Positions 36,165-44,705 of a stretch of 64,000 nucleotides of DNA are shown piece after piece. Numbering within the stretch: position 1 is the stretch's first letter; every line of letters starts with the position of its first letter. Made by a program: the position numbers and the translations under genes. Source of the DNA: Streptomyces sp. Mut1 (GTDB lineage: Bacteria > Actinomycetota > Actinomycetes > Streptomycetales > Streptomycetaceae); assembly GCF_030719295.1 (NCBI RefSeq), contig NZ_CP120997.1:1798001-1862000 (forward strand). Direction: 5' to 3'. A model generated the notes under the pieces. It had not been told where the DNA came from, ran no database searches, and saw only the letters and a list, made by a program, of their open reading frames with translations.

Positions 36165-36614
36165 TCAGCCCTTCGGGACGGACTCGACGCGCTTCTTGAG
36201 GCCGGCGAGCGCCCGGTCGATGATGACCTTCTCGGCCTTGCGCTTGATCATGCCGAGCATCGGGATCTTGACGTCGACGGTGAGCCGGTAGGTGACCTCG
36301 GTGCGGTCGCCGTCGCCGAGCGGCGCGAGCGCGTAGGAGCCGTCGATGGCGCGGAGCATCTGCGACTTGACCAGGGTCCAGCTGACCTCGTAGTCGCCGA
36401 TCCAGGTGTAGGCGAGGGTGTGGTCGTCCTTGATCGCGCCGGCGTCGAGGACGAGGCGGACCTGCTCGGCGCGGCCGCGCTCGTCGGTGCCGATGACCTC
36501 GGCCTCCTTGACCTCGCCGGTCCATTCCGGATAGCGGTCGAAGTCGGCGATCACATCCATGACGTCGGCCGGTGCCGCCTCGATCGTGATCGTCGAGCTG
36601 GTGTGTTCAGCCAT
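36165..36614 (-). CDS. SRPBCC (polyketide cyclase/START-like) protein
   Basis: 149-aa helix-grip lipid-binding fold. It opens SSTITIEAAPADVMDVIADF and has FDRYPEWTGEVKEAEV, typical of the Rv2185c-type coenzyme Q-binding/cyclase family, and it ends in a long helix with many Lys. It probably binds a hydrophobic ligand. ATG 36614 has GGAGGG eight bases before it. It is the first gene of a pair with the ArsA-like ATPase, and the two products probably act together. Confidence 0.88.
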   Translation of the reverse strand: MAEHTSSTITIEAAPADVMDVIADFDRYPEWTGEVKEAEVIGTDERGRAEQVRLVLDAGAIKDDHTLAYTWIGDYEVSWTLVKSQMLRAIDGSYALAPLGDGDRTEVTYRLTVDVKIPMLGMIKRKAEKVIIDRALAGLKKRVESVPKG

Positions 36615-36731
36615 CGCTGTGGCCCTCCAGTGCGGTGTACCGGTACGTCGGCAGAGGCCTGCCGCCAGAAGGCTATCGCGTGGACCCGGCGGCCCGTCCC
36701 AGGGTCGGGCCCGGGAGGCCGGCCCGGCGGC

Positions 36732-37535
36732 TCACCACTCCAGTGCCCAGGGCCGGCCGGTGGAGGCGAAGTGGCCGACGTTCACGCACTCGGTGGCGCC
36801 GACGCGCATCCGGCGGACCAGCGGCTGGTGGACATGGCCGAAAAGCGCGTAGCGCGGGCGGGTGCGGTGGATGGCGTCGAGCAGGGCCCGGCTGCCCCGC
36901 TCGAAGCGGCGCGCGACGGTGTCGTAGACCAGCTCCGGCACCTCGGGCGGGATGTGGGTGCAGAGCACGTCGACCTCGCCGATCGCCTCGATCTTCGCGG
37001 CGTACTCCTCGTCGCCGATCTCGTACGGGGTGCGCATCGGGGTGCGCAGGCCGCCGCCGACGAAGCCGAAGACCCGGCCGCCGATCTCGACCCGCTCGCC
37101 GTCCAGGACGGTGGTGCCGGGGCCGGCGTACTCGGGCCACAGGGCGGGGACGTCGACGTTGCCGTAGGTGGCGTAGGTCGGGGTGGGCAGGGCGGCGAAC
37201 ATCTCCGCGTACTGCCTGCGCACCGCCCCGGTGATCGCGGCGTCGCGGTCCATGCCCTGCCACAGGGCGCGGCCGAAGTCGCGGGCCTCGTCGAAGCGGC
37301 GGGCGGTGCGCAGGGCGACGATCCGGTCGGCGTTCTCGACGCCGAAGAGGTCGGGGAAGATGCCGCGCGAGTGGTCGGCGTAGTCGAGGAACAGGATCAG
37401 GTCGCCCAGGCAGACCAGAGCGTCGGCGCCGTCCCCGGCGCGGGCCAGCGCCTCGGTGTTGCCGTGCACGTCGCTGACCACGTGGACGCGGGTGCGCCGC
37501 CCGGCGGCCTCCCGGCCGTTCACTCCTGCTCGCAT
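36732..37535 (-). CDS. metallophosphoesterase
   Basis: 267-aa calcineurin-like phosphoesterase. Metal motifs are VVSDVHGN (DxH, about residues 19-26), CLGDLILF (GDxxD-like), YGNVD (GNxD/E), TNIPP-like CTHIPPEV and FGHVHQP (GHxH). The length is typical for small phosphodiesterases; the substrate is unknown. ATG 37535 lies seven bases after TAGGCT on the minus strand, giving a leaderless transcript divergent from the fatty acyl-CoA ligase gene. Confidence 0.88.
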   Translation of the reverse strand: MRAGVNGREAAGRRTRVHVVSDVHGNTEALARAGDGADALVCLGDLILFLDYADHSRGIFPDLFGVENADRIVALRTARRFDEARDFGRALWQGMDRDAAITGAVRRQYAEMFAALPTPTYATYGNVDVPALWPEYAGPGTTVLDGERVEIGGRVFGFVGGGLRTPMRTPYEIGDEEYAAKIEAIGEVDVLCTHIPPEVPELVYDTVARRFERGSRALLDAIHRTRPRYALFGHVHQPLVRRMRVGATECVNVGHFASTGRPWALEW

Positions 37536-37542
37536 GCGGATC

Positions 37543-37548
37543 AGCCTA
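37543..37548 (-). promoter_or_regulatory. -10 box of the metallophosphoesterase gene, leaderless
   Basis: On the minus strand TAGGCT, seven bases, then ATG 37535. Confidence 0.5.
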
Positions 37549-37812
37549 GGACGACCGCTCTCACCTGGGTAGAGGCCCCGGACCTGCGGTTACTTCCGGG
37601 TGTGCGCGCGGGTGGACTACTGTGCGCGAAAGAACGACCGATATGTGTGACGCATAAGACATCTGGCCGGAACCCCCTATCCGGAACCGAGTACTGGTGG
37701 GTAACGTCCGGGCAGTCCAGTCGTGCTCACCCCACTGAGCACCCGCCATCTTGGACCGCGCCGGTGCATCACACAGAGCCGTGGCACCGGAGCCCGATGA
37801 GGAGCAGCAGTC
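37549..37812. other. divergent promoter region, phosphoesterase/fatty acyl-CoA ligase
   Basis: 264 bases without an ORF I would support. The left end holds the phosphoesterase promoter. The rest, less GC-rich than its surroundings (for example 37630-37680), probably holds the acyl-CoA ligase promoter, and GAGGAG lies at its right edge. Confidence 0.45.
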
Positions 37813-39609
37813 TTGCGCGAGTTCAGCCTTCCGGCCCTGTACGAGGTTCCCTCGGACGGCAACCTGACGGATCTCATCCGCCGCAATGCCGCTCAGCATC
37901 CCGATGTCGCGGTGATGAGCCGCAAAGTGGCCGGTGTCTGGACCGACGTCACCGCCACCCAGTTCCTGGCCGAGGTCCGGACGGCCGCCAAGGGCCTGAT
38001 CGCCGCGGGCGTCGAGCCCGGCGACCGGGTCGCCCTGATGTCCCGCACCCGGTACGAGTGGGTGCTGCTGGACTTCGCGATCTGGAGCGCGGGCGCGGTC
38101 ACCGTCCCGGTCTACGAGACCAGCTCCCCCGAGCAGGTGCAGTGGATCCTCGGTGACTCGGGGGCCGTCGCGGTCCTGGTGGAGAGCGACGCGCACGCCG
38201 AGGCCGTCGCCGCCGTGCACGACCGGCTGCCGGAGCTGCGCCACGTCTGGCAGATCGAGAAGGGCGCCGTCGACGCGCTCCGGACGGGGGGCGCGGAGGT
38301 CTCCGAGGAGACCGTCGACCTGCGCAGCGCCGCCGCCGGCGCCGACGACCCGGCCACCATCGTCTACACCTCGGGCACCACGGGCCGCCCCAAGGGCTGT
38401 GTGCTGACGCACCGCAGCTTCTTCGCGGAGTGCGGCAACGTGGTGGAGCGGCTCAAGCCCCTCTTCCGGACCGGCGAGTGCTCCGTCCTGCTCTTCCTGC
38501 CCGCCGCCCATGTCTTCGGCCGCCTGGTCGAGGTGGCCTCGGTGATGGCCCCGATCAAGCTCGGCTGCGTACCGGACATCAAGAACCTCACCGACGAGCT
38601 GGCCGCGTTCCGGCCGACGCTGATCCTCGGTGTGCCGCGCGTCTTCGAGAAGGTCTACAACGCGGCGCGCGCCAAGGCGCAGGCCGACGGCAAGGGCAAG
38701 ATCTTCGACCGGGCCGCGAACACGGCGATCGCCTACAGCCGCGCGCTGGGCACCCCGCAGGGCCCGTCGATGGGCCTGAAGGTCAGGCACAAGGTCTTCG
38801 ACCGGCTGGTCTACGGCAAGCTGCGGGCCGTACTCGGCGGGCGCGGCGAGTACGCGATCTCCGGCGGCGCCCCGCTCGGCGAGCGGCTCGGCCACTTCTA
38901 CCGGGGCATCGGCTTCACCGTCCTGGAGGGCTACGGCCTGACCGAGACGTGCGCGGCGACCGCCTTCAACCCGTGGGACCGGCAGAAGATCGGTACGGTC
39001 GGCCAGCCGCTGCCCGGCTCCGTGGTGCGGATCGCCGACGACGGCGAGGTGCTGCTGCACGGCGAGCACCTGTTCTCCGGCTACTGGAACAACGAGGCGG
39101 CGACGGCCGAGGCGCTGGCCGACGGCTGGTTCCACACCGGGGACATCGGCACCCTGGACGAGGACGGCTACCTCGCGATCACCGGCCGCAAGAAGGAGAT
39201 CATCGTCACGGCCGGCGGCAAGAACGTCGCCCCCGCCGTCATCGAGGACCGCATCCGCGGCCACGCCCTGGTGGCGGAGTGCATGGTGGTCGGCGACGGC
39301 CGCCCGTTCGTCGGCGCGCTGGTGACGCTGGACGAGGAGTTCCTGGGGCACTGGGCCGAGGAGCACGGCAAGCCGGCCGGCTCGACCGCCCTGTCGCTGC
39401 GCGAGGACCCGGAGCTGCTGGCCGAGGTGCAGCGCGCGGTGGACGACGGGAACGCGGCGGTCTCCAAGGCGGAGTCCGTACGCAAGTTCCGCGTCCTGGG
39501 CGCCCAGTTCACGGAGGAGGCGGGCCACATCACGCCCTCGCTGAAGCTGAAGCGGAACGTGGTGGCGAAGGACTTCGCGGACGAGGTGGAGTCGCTCTAC
39601 CGCTCGTGA
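37813..39609 (+). CDS. long-chain fatty acid--CoA ligase (FadD15-like)
   Basis: 598-aa ANL-superfamily enzyme. The ATP-loop is IVYTSGTTGRPKGC (about residues 180-193). Other core motifs are LEGYGLTETCAA, then DGWFHTGDIGTLDEDGYL and ITGRKKEIIVTAGGKNVAPA, with the hinge Asp and the swing Lys region. It activates fatty acids to acyl-CoA through acyl-AMP. The TTG start at 37813 has GAGGAG eight bases upstream. A homologue (FadD15, Rv2187) sits next to pimB in M. tuberculosis, as here. Confidence 0.93.
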   Translation: MREFSLPALYEVPSDGNLTDLIRRNAAQHPDVAVMSRKVAGVWTDVTATQFLAEVRTAAKGLIAAGVEPGDRVALMSRTRYEWVLLDFAIWSAGAVTVPVYETSSPEQVQWILGDSGAVAVLVESDAHAEAVAAVHDRLPELRHVWQIEKGAVDALRTGGAEVSEETVDLRSAAAGADDPATIVYTSGTTGRPKGCVLTHRSFFAECGNVVERLKPLFRTGECSVLLFLPAAHVFGRLVEVASVMAPIKLGCVPDIKNLTDELAAFRPTLILGVPRVFEKVYNAARAKAQADGKGKIFDRAANTAIAYSRALGTPQGPSMGLKVRHKVFDRLVYGKLRAVLGGRGEYAISGGAPLGERLGHFYRGIGFTVLEGYGLTETCAATAFNPWDRQKIGTVGQPLPGSVVRIADDGEVLLHGEHLFSGYWNNEAATAEALADGWFHTGDIGTLDEDGYLAITGRKKEIIVTAGGKNVAPAVIEDRIRGHALVAECMVVGDGRPFVGALVTLDEEFLGHWAEEHGKPAGSTALSLREDPELLAEVQRAVDDGNAAVSKAESVRKFRVLGAQFTEEAGHITPSLKLKRNVVAKDFADEVESLYRS

Positions 39610-39646
39610 ACACGTGAGTTCGTGAGCGCCTGAGCACGTGACGCGT

Positions 39647-39678
39647 ACGGGCCCGCACCGCTTCCGGTGCGGGCCCGT
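39647..39678. terminator. bidirectional hairpin terminator
   Basis: 13-bp perfect stem (39647-39659 with 39666-39678), 6-nt loop, between the convergent acyl-CoA ligase and glycosyltransferase genes. Confidence 0.75.
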
Positions 39679-39685
39679 CCCCGTG

Positions 39686-40828
39686 TCAGAGCAGCTCCTT
39701 GAGCCTCTGCGCCAGCAGGTCCCAGCGCCACTTCTCCTCGACCCAGGCCCGGCCCCGCTCCCCCATCCGCCGACGCAGCTCCGCGTCGCCGAGCAGCGCG
39801 TTGATCCGCTCCGCCGCCTCGTCGGCCGAGCCGCCGCGCACCACCCAGCCCGTCTCGCCGTCGAGCACGGCGTCCGGGGCACCGCCCGAGTCGCCCGCCA
39901 CCACCGGCAGCCCGGTCGCGGACGCCTCCAGGTAGACGATGCCCAGCCCCTCCACGTCGAGGCCGCCGCGCCGGGTCCTGCACGGCATCGCGAAGACGTC
40001 ACCGGCCCCGTAGTGCGCGGGCAGCTCCGCCCAGGGCACGGGACCGGTGAACCGCACGGAGTCCGCCACACCGGTGCGCGCGGCGAGCTTGCGCAGCTGC
40101 CCCTCGTAGGGCCCGCCGCCCACGATCAGCAGGACCGCCTCCGGCTGCTCGGCCAGGATCGCGGGCATCGCGAGGATCAGGGTGTCCTGGCCCTTGCGGG
40201 GCACCAGCCGGGACACGCAGACCACGACCGGCCGGTCGGTGAGCCCGAGCCGGGCCCGCACGAGGTCGCCGCCGGAGTCCGGGTGGAAGGTCTTCTCGTC
40301 GACGCCCGGCGGCAGCTGGACCATGCGGGCGGCGGCGGCCGGGGTGAGCGCGGCGGCGATCCGGGAGCGGGTGTACTCGCCGAGGTAGGTGAGCGTGTCG
40401 GTGCCCTCGCCGATGCGCCGCAGCAGCCGCCGGGACGCGGGCAGCTGGGCCCAGCCGGCCTCGTGGCCGTGTGTGGTGGCGACCAGCCGCCTGGCGCCCG
40501 CCTCGCGCAGCGCCGGGCCCATCAGCCCGAGCGGGGCGGCGGCCCCGAACCAGACGGACGAGCAGCCGTGGCCGCGCAGCAGCTCGGTGGCGCGCCGGGT
40601 CACGCGCGGGGTCGGCAGCAGCATCGTCGTACGGTCGCGGACCACTGTGAAGGGCTGCTCCGCGTCGAAGGCGGCGGTGGCGGACTCGCCCTCGGCCCCC
40701 CGCTTCCAGGTGGAGGCGTAGACGACGACCCGGTCGGGGTCCAGCCGCAGCGCCATGTTGTGCAGGAACGCCTGGATGCCCCCGGGGCGGGGCGGGAAAT
40801 CATTGGTCACGATCAAGGTCTTGTCCAT
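39686..40828 (-). CDS. GT4 glycosyltransferase, PimB'-like mannosyltransferase
   Basis: 380-aa GT-B enzyme. The acceptor side begins TLIVTNDFPPRPGGIQAFLH. The donor side has VCVSRLVPRKGQDTLI, and EGLGIVYLEASATGLPVV carries the EX7E motif. It closely matches actinobacterial PimB', which adds the second mannose to phosphatidylinositol mannosides. ATG 40828 follows a minus-strand TACTGT by eight bases, probably leaderless; the frame is open to 40891. It is divergent from a GT87 gene, as expected for glycolipid synthesis. Confidence 0.88.
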   Translation of the reverse strand: MDKTLIVTNDFPPRPGGIQAFLHNMALRLDPDRVVVYASTWKRGAEGESATAAFDAEQPFTVVRDRTTMLLPTPRVTRRATELLRGHGCSSVWFGAAAPLGLMGPALREAGARRLVATTHGHEAGWAQLPASRRLLRRIGEGTDTLTYLGEYTRSRIAAALTPAAAARMVQLPPGVDEKTFHPDSGGDLVRARLGLTDRPVVVCVSRLVPRKGQDTLILAMPAILAEQPEAVLLIVGGGPYEGQLRKLAARTGVADSVRFTGPVPWAELPAHYGAGDVFAMPCRTRRGGLDVEGLGIVYLEASATGLPVVAGDSGGAPDAVLDGETGWVVRGGSADEAAERINALLGDAELRRRMGERGRAWVEEKWRWDLLAQRLKELL

Positions 40829-40836
40829 CGCCGCCG

Positions 40837-40842
40837 ACAGTA
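40837..40842 (-). promoter_or_regulatory. -10 box of the PimB'-like gene
   Basis: On the minus strand TACTGT, eight bases before ATG 40828. Confidence 0.4.
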
Positions 40843-40929
40843 CCGGCCCGGCCCTGCCTGATGGCCCGCGCACAGCCCGGACGGGCATCATGGCTCCTCG
40901 TACGGCGAACAGGACGGGTGAGACAGGTC

Positions 40930-42198
40930 ATGACGGGTTCCAGCGGCACACGTCCGGCGGCGTTCGCGGTGTGGGCGCTGAGCAGGGCACTGCTGCTGCT
41001 CTGGGTGAGCAAGGTGATCGTCCCGCCGGGGCTCGACGTGACGAGTGACGTGTCGGTGATCTACCACGGCTGGTACGACGTGCTGCGCTCGGGCACCTAT
41101 CCGCAGTCCGACGTCACCTGGCAGTACCCGCCGGTGGCGGCCCTGGCGATCCTCTCCCCCGCCCTGCTGCCGTTCCTGGACTACGCCACGGCCTTCTACG
41201 TCCTGGCGTTCCTGTGCGACGCGCTGGTCATGGGCCTGCTCCTGCGCGCGAGCAGCGGCGCGGGCCGGCGGCAGGCCGGGGTGTGGGTGTGGGTGGCGGG
41301 GGTGCCGCTGCTCGGCACGACGGCGTACGCCCGGTACGACGTGATGGTGACGGCGGTGGCGGTGGCGGCGCTGCTGGCCGGGCTGCGCCGTCCCCGGGTG
41401 CTGGGGGCGCTGGCGGCGTTCGGGGCGCTGCTGAAGGTGTGGCCCGCGCTGCTGCTCGCGGGGACGGCCCGGGGGCGGCAGACCCGGCTGGCGTGGGCGA
41501 CGGCGGCCGGGGTGGCGGCCGGGCTGCTGGTGCTGTGCGCGGCGGCGGCTCCGGGGTCGCTGGCGTTCCTGGGCTTCCAGCGCGACCGGGGCACCGAGGT
41601 GGAGTCGCTGGGGGCGCTGTACTTCCATGTGGCCCGGCAGTTCGGCTGGGAGGGCCGGGTGGAGCTGCACTACGGCTCGCTGGAGTTCCTGGGCCCGCAC
41701 GTGGGTCTGGTGAGCACGCTGGCGCTGGGGCTGAGCCTGGCCGCGTTCGGCTGGCTGCTGGTGTGGCGGCTGCGGGCGCGCGCGTTCGGGCCGAGTACGC
41801 CGGCGGACGCGGCGTTCACCGCGGTGCTGCTGTTCACGACGACGAGCCGGGTGATCAGCCCGCAGTACATGCTGTGGCTGGTCGGGCTCGCCGCGGTGTG
41901 CCTGGTGCTGCGCGAGAGCCGGATGGGGTGGCCCGCCGTTCTGGTGGTGGTGGCCACGGGCGTCACGCAGCTGGAGTTCCCGATCGGCTTCGTCCATGTG
42001 GTGACGAGCGACGCGACGGGCGTGACCCTGATGTTCCTGCGCAACGGGCTGCTGGTCGCCGCGTCCGTGCTCGCTGCCGTACGGCTGTGGCGGGACACCG
42101 TACGGGCCCCGGAGGCGGAGCCCGGTGCGCGGGAGGCGGGAGCCGCCCCCGCGCTCAGCCGAGGCGGTCCCGCAGATACACCCGCCAGCGTGCGGTGA
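40930..42198 (+). CDS. GT87 (DUF2029) mannosyltransferase
   Basis: About 422-aa polytopic enzyme with some ten membrane helices. It belongs to the polyprenyl-phosphomannose-dependent GT87 family (Rv2181-like). The early extracytoplasmic loop has the expected acidic segment SDVSVIYHGWYDVL (about residues 39-52), followed by QSDVTWQYPP. It probably adds branch mannose to lipomannan-like or protein-linked glycans outside the membrane. I use ATG 40930; GTG 40918 is an alternative. The C-terminal 25 residues are disordered and overlap the end of the convergent metallopeptidase gene by 44 bases. Confidence 0.82.
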   Translation: MTGSSGTRPAAFAVWALSRALLLLWVSKVIVPPGLDVTSDVSVIYHGWYDVLRSGTYPQSDVTWQYPPVAALAILSPALLPFLDYATAFYVLAFLCDALVMGLLLRASSGAGRRQAGVWVWVAGVPLLGTTAYARYDVMVTAVAVAALLAGLRRPRVLGALAAFGALLKVWPALLLAGTARGRQTRLAWATAAGVAAGLLVLCAAAAPGSLAFLGFQRDRGTEVESLGALYFHVARQFGWEGRVELHYGSLEFLGPHVGLVSTLALGLSLAAFGWLLVWRLRARAFGPSTPADAAFTAVLLFTTTSRVISPQYMLWLVGLAAVCLVLRESRMGWPAVLVVVATGVTQLEFPIGFVHVVTSDATGVTLMFLRNGLLVAASVLAAVRLWRDTVRAPEAEPGAREAGAAPALSRGGPADTPASVR

Positions 42199-43408
42199 AG
42201 TCCTGCGGGGTGGTGCCCAGCACCTCGTGCAGGGCCTCCTCCACCGCGCCGTCCCGCCCCCGGTGGGCGCCGACGGCCCGGTAGAACGCGAACAGCTTCG
42301 CCTCGCCCCAGTGGCCGGCGATCAGCTCGCAGGCCAGCCAGCCACCCTCGTACGCCTTCGCCAGCCGGCCCGCTTCACCGGCGAAGGCGAAGTCCTCGTC
42401 CTCGGGCAGTGCGGCGGGCCCGTCGCCGGCCCGGACGGCGTCGGCCAGCTCGGGGGCGATCTCCTCGGCGGTGCGCTCCTGGTCGCGGTAGGCCGCCCAG
42501 TCCGCGAAGCCCTCGGAGAGCCAGGTCGGGGTGGCGGCCGAGGTCCGCTTCCGGGTGGCCACATGGGTGGTCTCGTGGGTGAGGACGACGCGCTGCCCGA
42601 AGTCGCCGAGCTGGGCGTACGCCTCCGGGTTGACGATGACCCGGTCGGCGGGCGCCTTCCCCGAGCCGCCGGTCTCGCCGGTGGTGACGGCCGCTATGCC
42701 CCGGTAGTTCGCGGCGGGCGACCCGAGCAGCTCACCCATCTCCGTCACGCTGTCCGGCACCAGCACCACCACGCGCCCGGCCCACCGCTCCGGCCAGGCG
42801 GCGGAGACGGCCGGTACCGCCTCGTCCGCGGTGGCGGCGATCTTGTCCAGCTCGTCCCGCGAGCGGCCGACGCCGAGCACCAGGCTGTGCGCCCCGCGCA
42901 CCACCTCGATGTCGCCCTGCTCCCACAGCTGCCGGACGCCGCCGTCCGCGGCCCGGTCCGCGGTGACGTACCAGCGGCCGTCCCCGGGGTCGCGGGCCAG
43001 CTCCACGATCCGGTCGACGGAGACGGGGGCGCCGTCGTAGCCCTTGATCCGGTAGCCGAGCCGGACGTCGGCGGTGGCCCGGTCGCTCCCGTGCGCGGAC
43101 AGGTCGGTCAGCTCGTACGACCAGGAGCCGAGCGGTACGTCCGCGAGCCGGGCGATCTCGCGCCGCTGGGCGCTGCGCAGGGCGGTCGCGTCCGGGGCGA
43201 CGACGGCGGCGTAGCCGGCCGCGTCGTGGTGCAGCACGGCGGCGGCGCGCCGGTCCAGGGTGGCGCGGATGTCGCGGGCGGTGGTGTCCGGCGCCTCGTC
43301 GGCCGGGGCCGAGCAGCCGGCCGCGCACAGCAGCGCGGCGAGCACGGCACCCGCAGCCCGCCGCCGTCCGCCACGCGCCCGCTCCGCGGTGCGCACCTGA
43401 TCCGCCAC
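42155..43408 (-). CDS. lipoprotein zinc metallopeptidase
   Basis: 417 aa. The basic N-terminus and hydrophobic stretch end in the lipobox LCAAGC, with Cys32 to be lipidated. An unassigned region (about 50-220) follows. The peptidase domain has HETTHVAT (HExxH) and, downstream, WLSEGFADW with the third ligand Glu, the gluzincin arrangement. It would act on the outer face of the membrane; the substrate is unknown. GTG 43408 lies six bases after a minus-strand TACGCT. It sits next to NlpC/P60 hydrolases, so a role in envelope protein processing is possible. Confidence 0.8.
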   Translation of the reverse strand: MADQVRTAERARGGRRRAAGAVLAALLCAAGCSAPADEAPDTTARDIRATLDRRAAAVLHHDAAGYAAVVAPDATALRSAQRREIARLADVPLGSWSYELTDLSAHGSDRATADVRLGYRIKGYDGAPVSVDRIVELARDPGDGRWYVTADRAADGGVRQLWEQGDIEVVRGAHSLVLGVGRSRDELDKIAATADEAVPAVSAAWPERWAGRVVVLVPDSVTEMGELLGSPAANYRGIAAVTTGETGGSGKAPADRVIVNPEAYAQLGDFGQRVVLTHETTHVATRKRTSAATPTWLSEGFADWAAYRDQERTAEEIAPELADAVRAGDGPAALPEDEDFAFAGEAGRLAKAYEGGWLACELIAGHWGEAKLFAFYRAVGAHRGRDGAVEEALHEVLGTTPQDFTARWRVYLRDRLG

Positions 43409-43414
43409 ATGACG

Positions 43415-43420
43415 AGCGTA
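43415..43420 (-). promoter_or_regulatory. -10 box of the metallopeptidase gene, leaderless
   Basis: On the minus strand TACGCT, six bases, then GTG 43408. Confidence 0.5.
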
Positions 43421-43437
43421 AGGGCTGTCCCGTGCGG

Positions 43438-44469
43438 TCAGACGCGGGTGACCGAGGAGACGGGCATCATGCCGACGGGGTCGTAGCGGACCGGGGCGCC
43501 GGGGTACGGGGCGTGGATGACCTGGCCGTTCCCGACGTACATGCCGATGTGGCTTGCGTCCGCGCGGTAGGCGACGAGGTCGCCGGGGCGGGCCTCGGAG
43601 AGCGGCACCATGCGGCCGGCGTACCGCTGGGCCTGGGAGGTGCGCGGCAGGCTGACCCCGGCCTGGGCGTAGGCCCACTGCATCAGCCCGGAGCAGTCGA
43701 AGCCGGAGGGGCCGTTCGCGCCCCAGACGTACGGCCGGCCGAGCGCCCGGTGGACGGCGAGGACGGCGGCCGCCGCCCGTGAGGAGCCCGCGGGCAGACC
43801 GGTGACGGGCCCCGCGGTCATGTCCCGGCTGTCGCGCGAGGCCCGTTCGAAGGCGGCCCGCTCGGGGCCGGGCAGCGACTTCAGCACCTGCCGGGCCTGG
43901 AGCAGCTTGCGTGCGACGGTCCGCTTGTGGCGGCTGACGGCTTCCCGGCCGCGCTCCAGTCCGGCGAGCGAGCGGGTGGCCTCGGCGCGGGTCTGGGCGA
44001 GTGCCCGCTGGGCCCTGCTCAGCTCGGCCAGGGCGGCGGCGCGCCGGATGTCGGCCCGGCCGACGGCGGCGGCCCGGTCGAGGTAGCTGTCGGGGTCGGA
44101 GGTGAGCAGCAGGGCGAGCGAGGGGTCGATGCCGCCGGAACGGTACTGCGCCCTGGCCGCCGAGCCGAGTTCGTCCCGCATGCGGTTGATGCGCTCCTGG
44201 CCCCGGGCGGCGCGGTCCTGGGCCCGGCTCACCTCGCCGCGCAGCCGCGCCACGTCCTCGCCGGCCTTGTTGTACTGCTCGGTGGCGCGCTCGGCCTCCG
44301 TGTAGAGGCGGTCGACGCGGGCCCCGGCGGTCTGCGGGGTGTCCTGCGGCTCGGCGTTCGCGGTGGCCGCGCCGAGTGTCGCGGCGGCGGTCGCCGCGGC
44401 GGCCGTCAGGACGGTGACCCGGGCACCGAGACCGGCACCGGGCTGTGTGGAACGGCGATGGGACCCCAC
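43438..44469 (-). CDS. secreted NlpC/P60 cell-wall hydrolase (paralogue 1)
   Basis: 343 aa. A signal peptide (about residues 18-40, ending near ANAEP) precedes a long coiled coil (about 45-205). The C-terminal NlpC/P60 domain (about 225-343) has catalytic Cys in FDCSGLMQWAY and His in ASHIGMYVG, with a final polar residue near HAPYPG. It cleaves the D-Glu-diaminopimelate bond of peptidoglycan stems. GTG 44469 is chosen with GGGAG twelve bases upstream. It is a close paralogue of the next gene upstream but has no leader of the same kind. Confidence 0.88.
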   Translation of the reverse strand: MGSHRRSTQPGAGLGARVTVLTAAAATAAATLGAATANAEPQDTPQTAGARVDRLYTEAERATEQYNKAGEDVARLRGEVSRAQDRAARGQERINRMRDELGSAARAQYRSGGIDPSLALLLTSDPDSYLDRAAAVGRADIRRAAALAELSRAQRALAQTRAEATRSLAGLERGREAVSRHKRTVARKLLQARQVLKSLPGPERAAFERASRDSRDMTAGPVTGLPAGSSRAAAAVLAVHRALGRPYVWGANGPSGFDCSGLMQWAYAQAGVSLPRTSQAQRYAGRMVPLSEARPGDLVAYRADASHIGMYVGNGQVIHAPYPGAPVRYDPVGMMPVSSVTRV

Positions 44470-44628
44470 AGGACGCCGCGCTCCCTTCCGCTTGTACGCA
44501 GACGCGCGCGGCCCCTGCCGCCCGGACGGGCGGACCGACACACGGGAGCCGCACAGCAGGCAGACAGTAACCGTGTGATCACGGAGCGGACAAAGACACG
44601 CCGGTGCGGCGGGGAGCACACACAGTGA

Positions 44629-44663
44629 CGCCCCGCCGGTGACCTGTGGTCTCCGGCGGGGCG
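44629..44663 (-). terminator. hairpin terminator of NlpC/P60 paralogue 2
   Basis: 11-bp perfect stem (44629-44639 with 44653-44663), 13-nt loop, 43 bases past the stop at 44706. Confidence 0.65.
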
Positions 44664-44705
44664 GCCGTCAGTACGGGGCGCGGGAATTCGCCCGTTCGGG
44701 CGTGG

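Noticed and set aside
44470..44628. Second c-di-AMP riboswitch before NlpC/P60 paralogue 1
   Set aside because: The leader lacks the CCGAGTCCG and CCGGTAGGCGG segments seen before paralogue 2.
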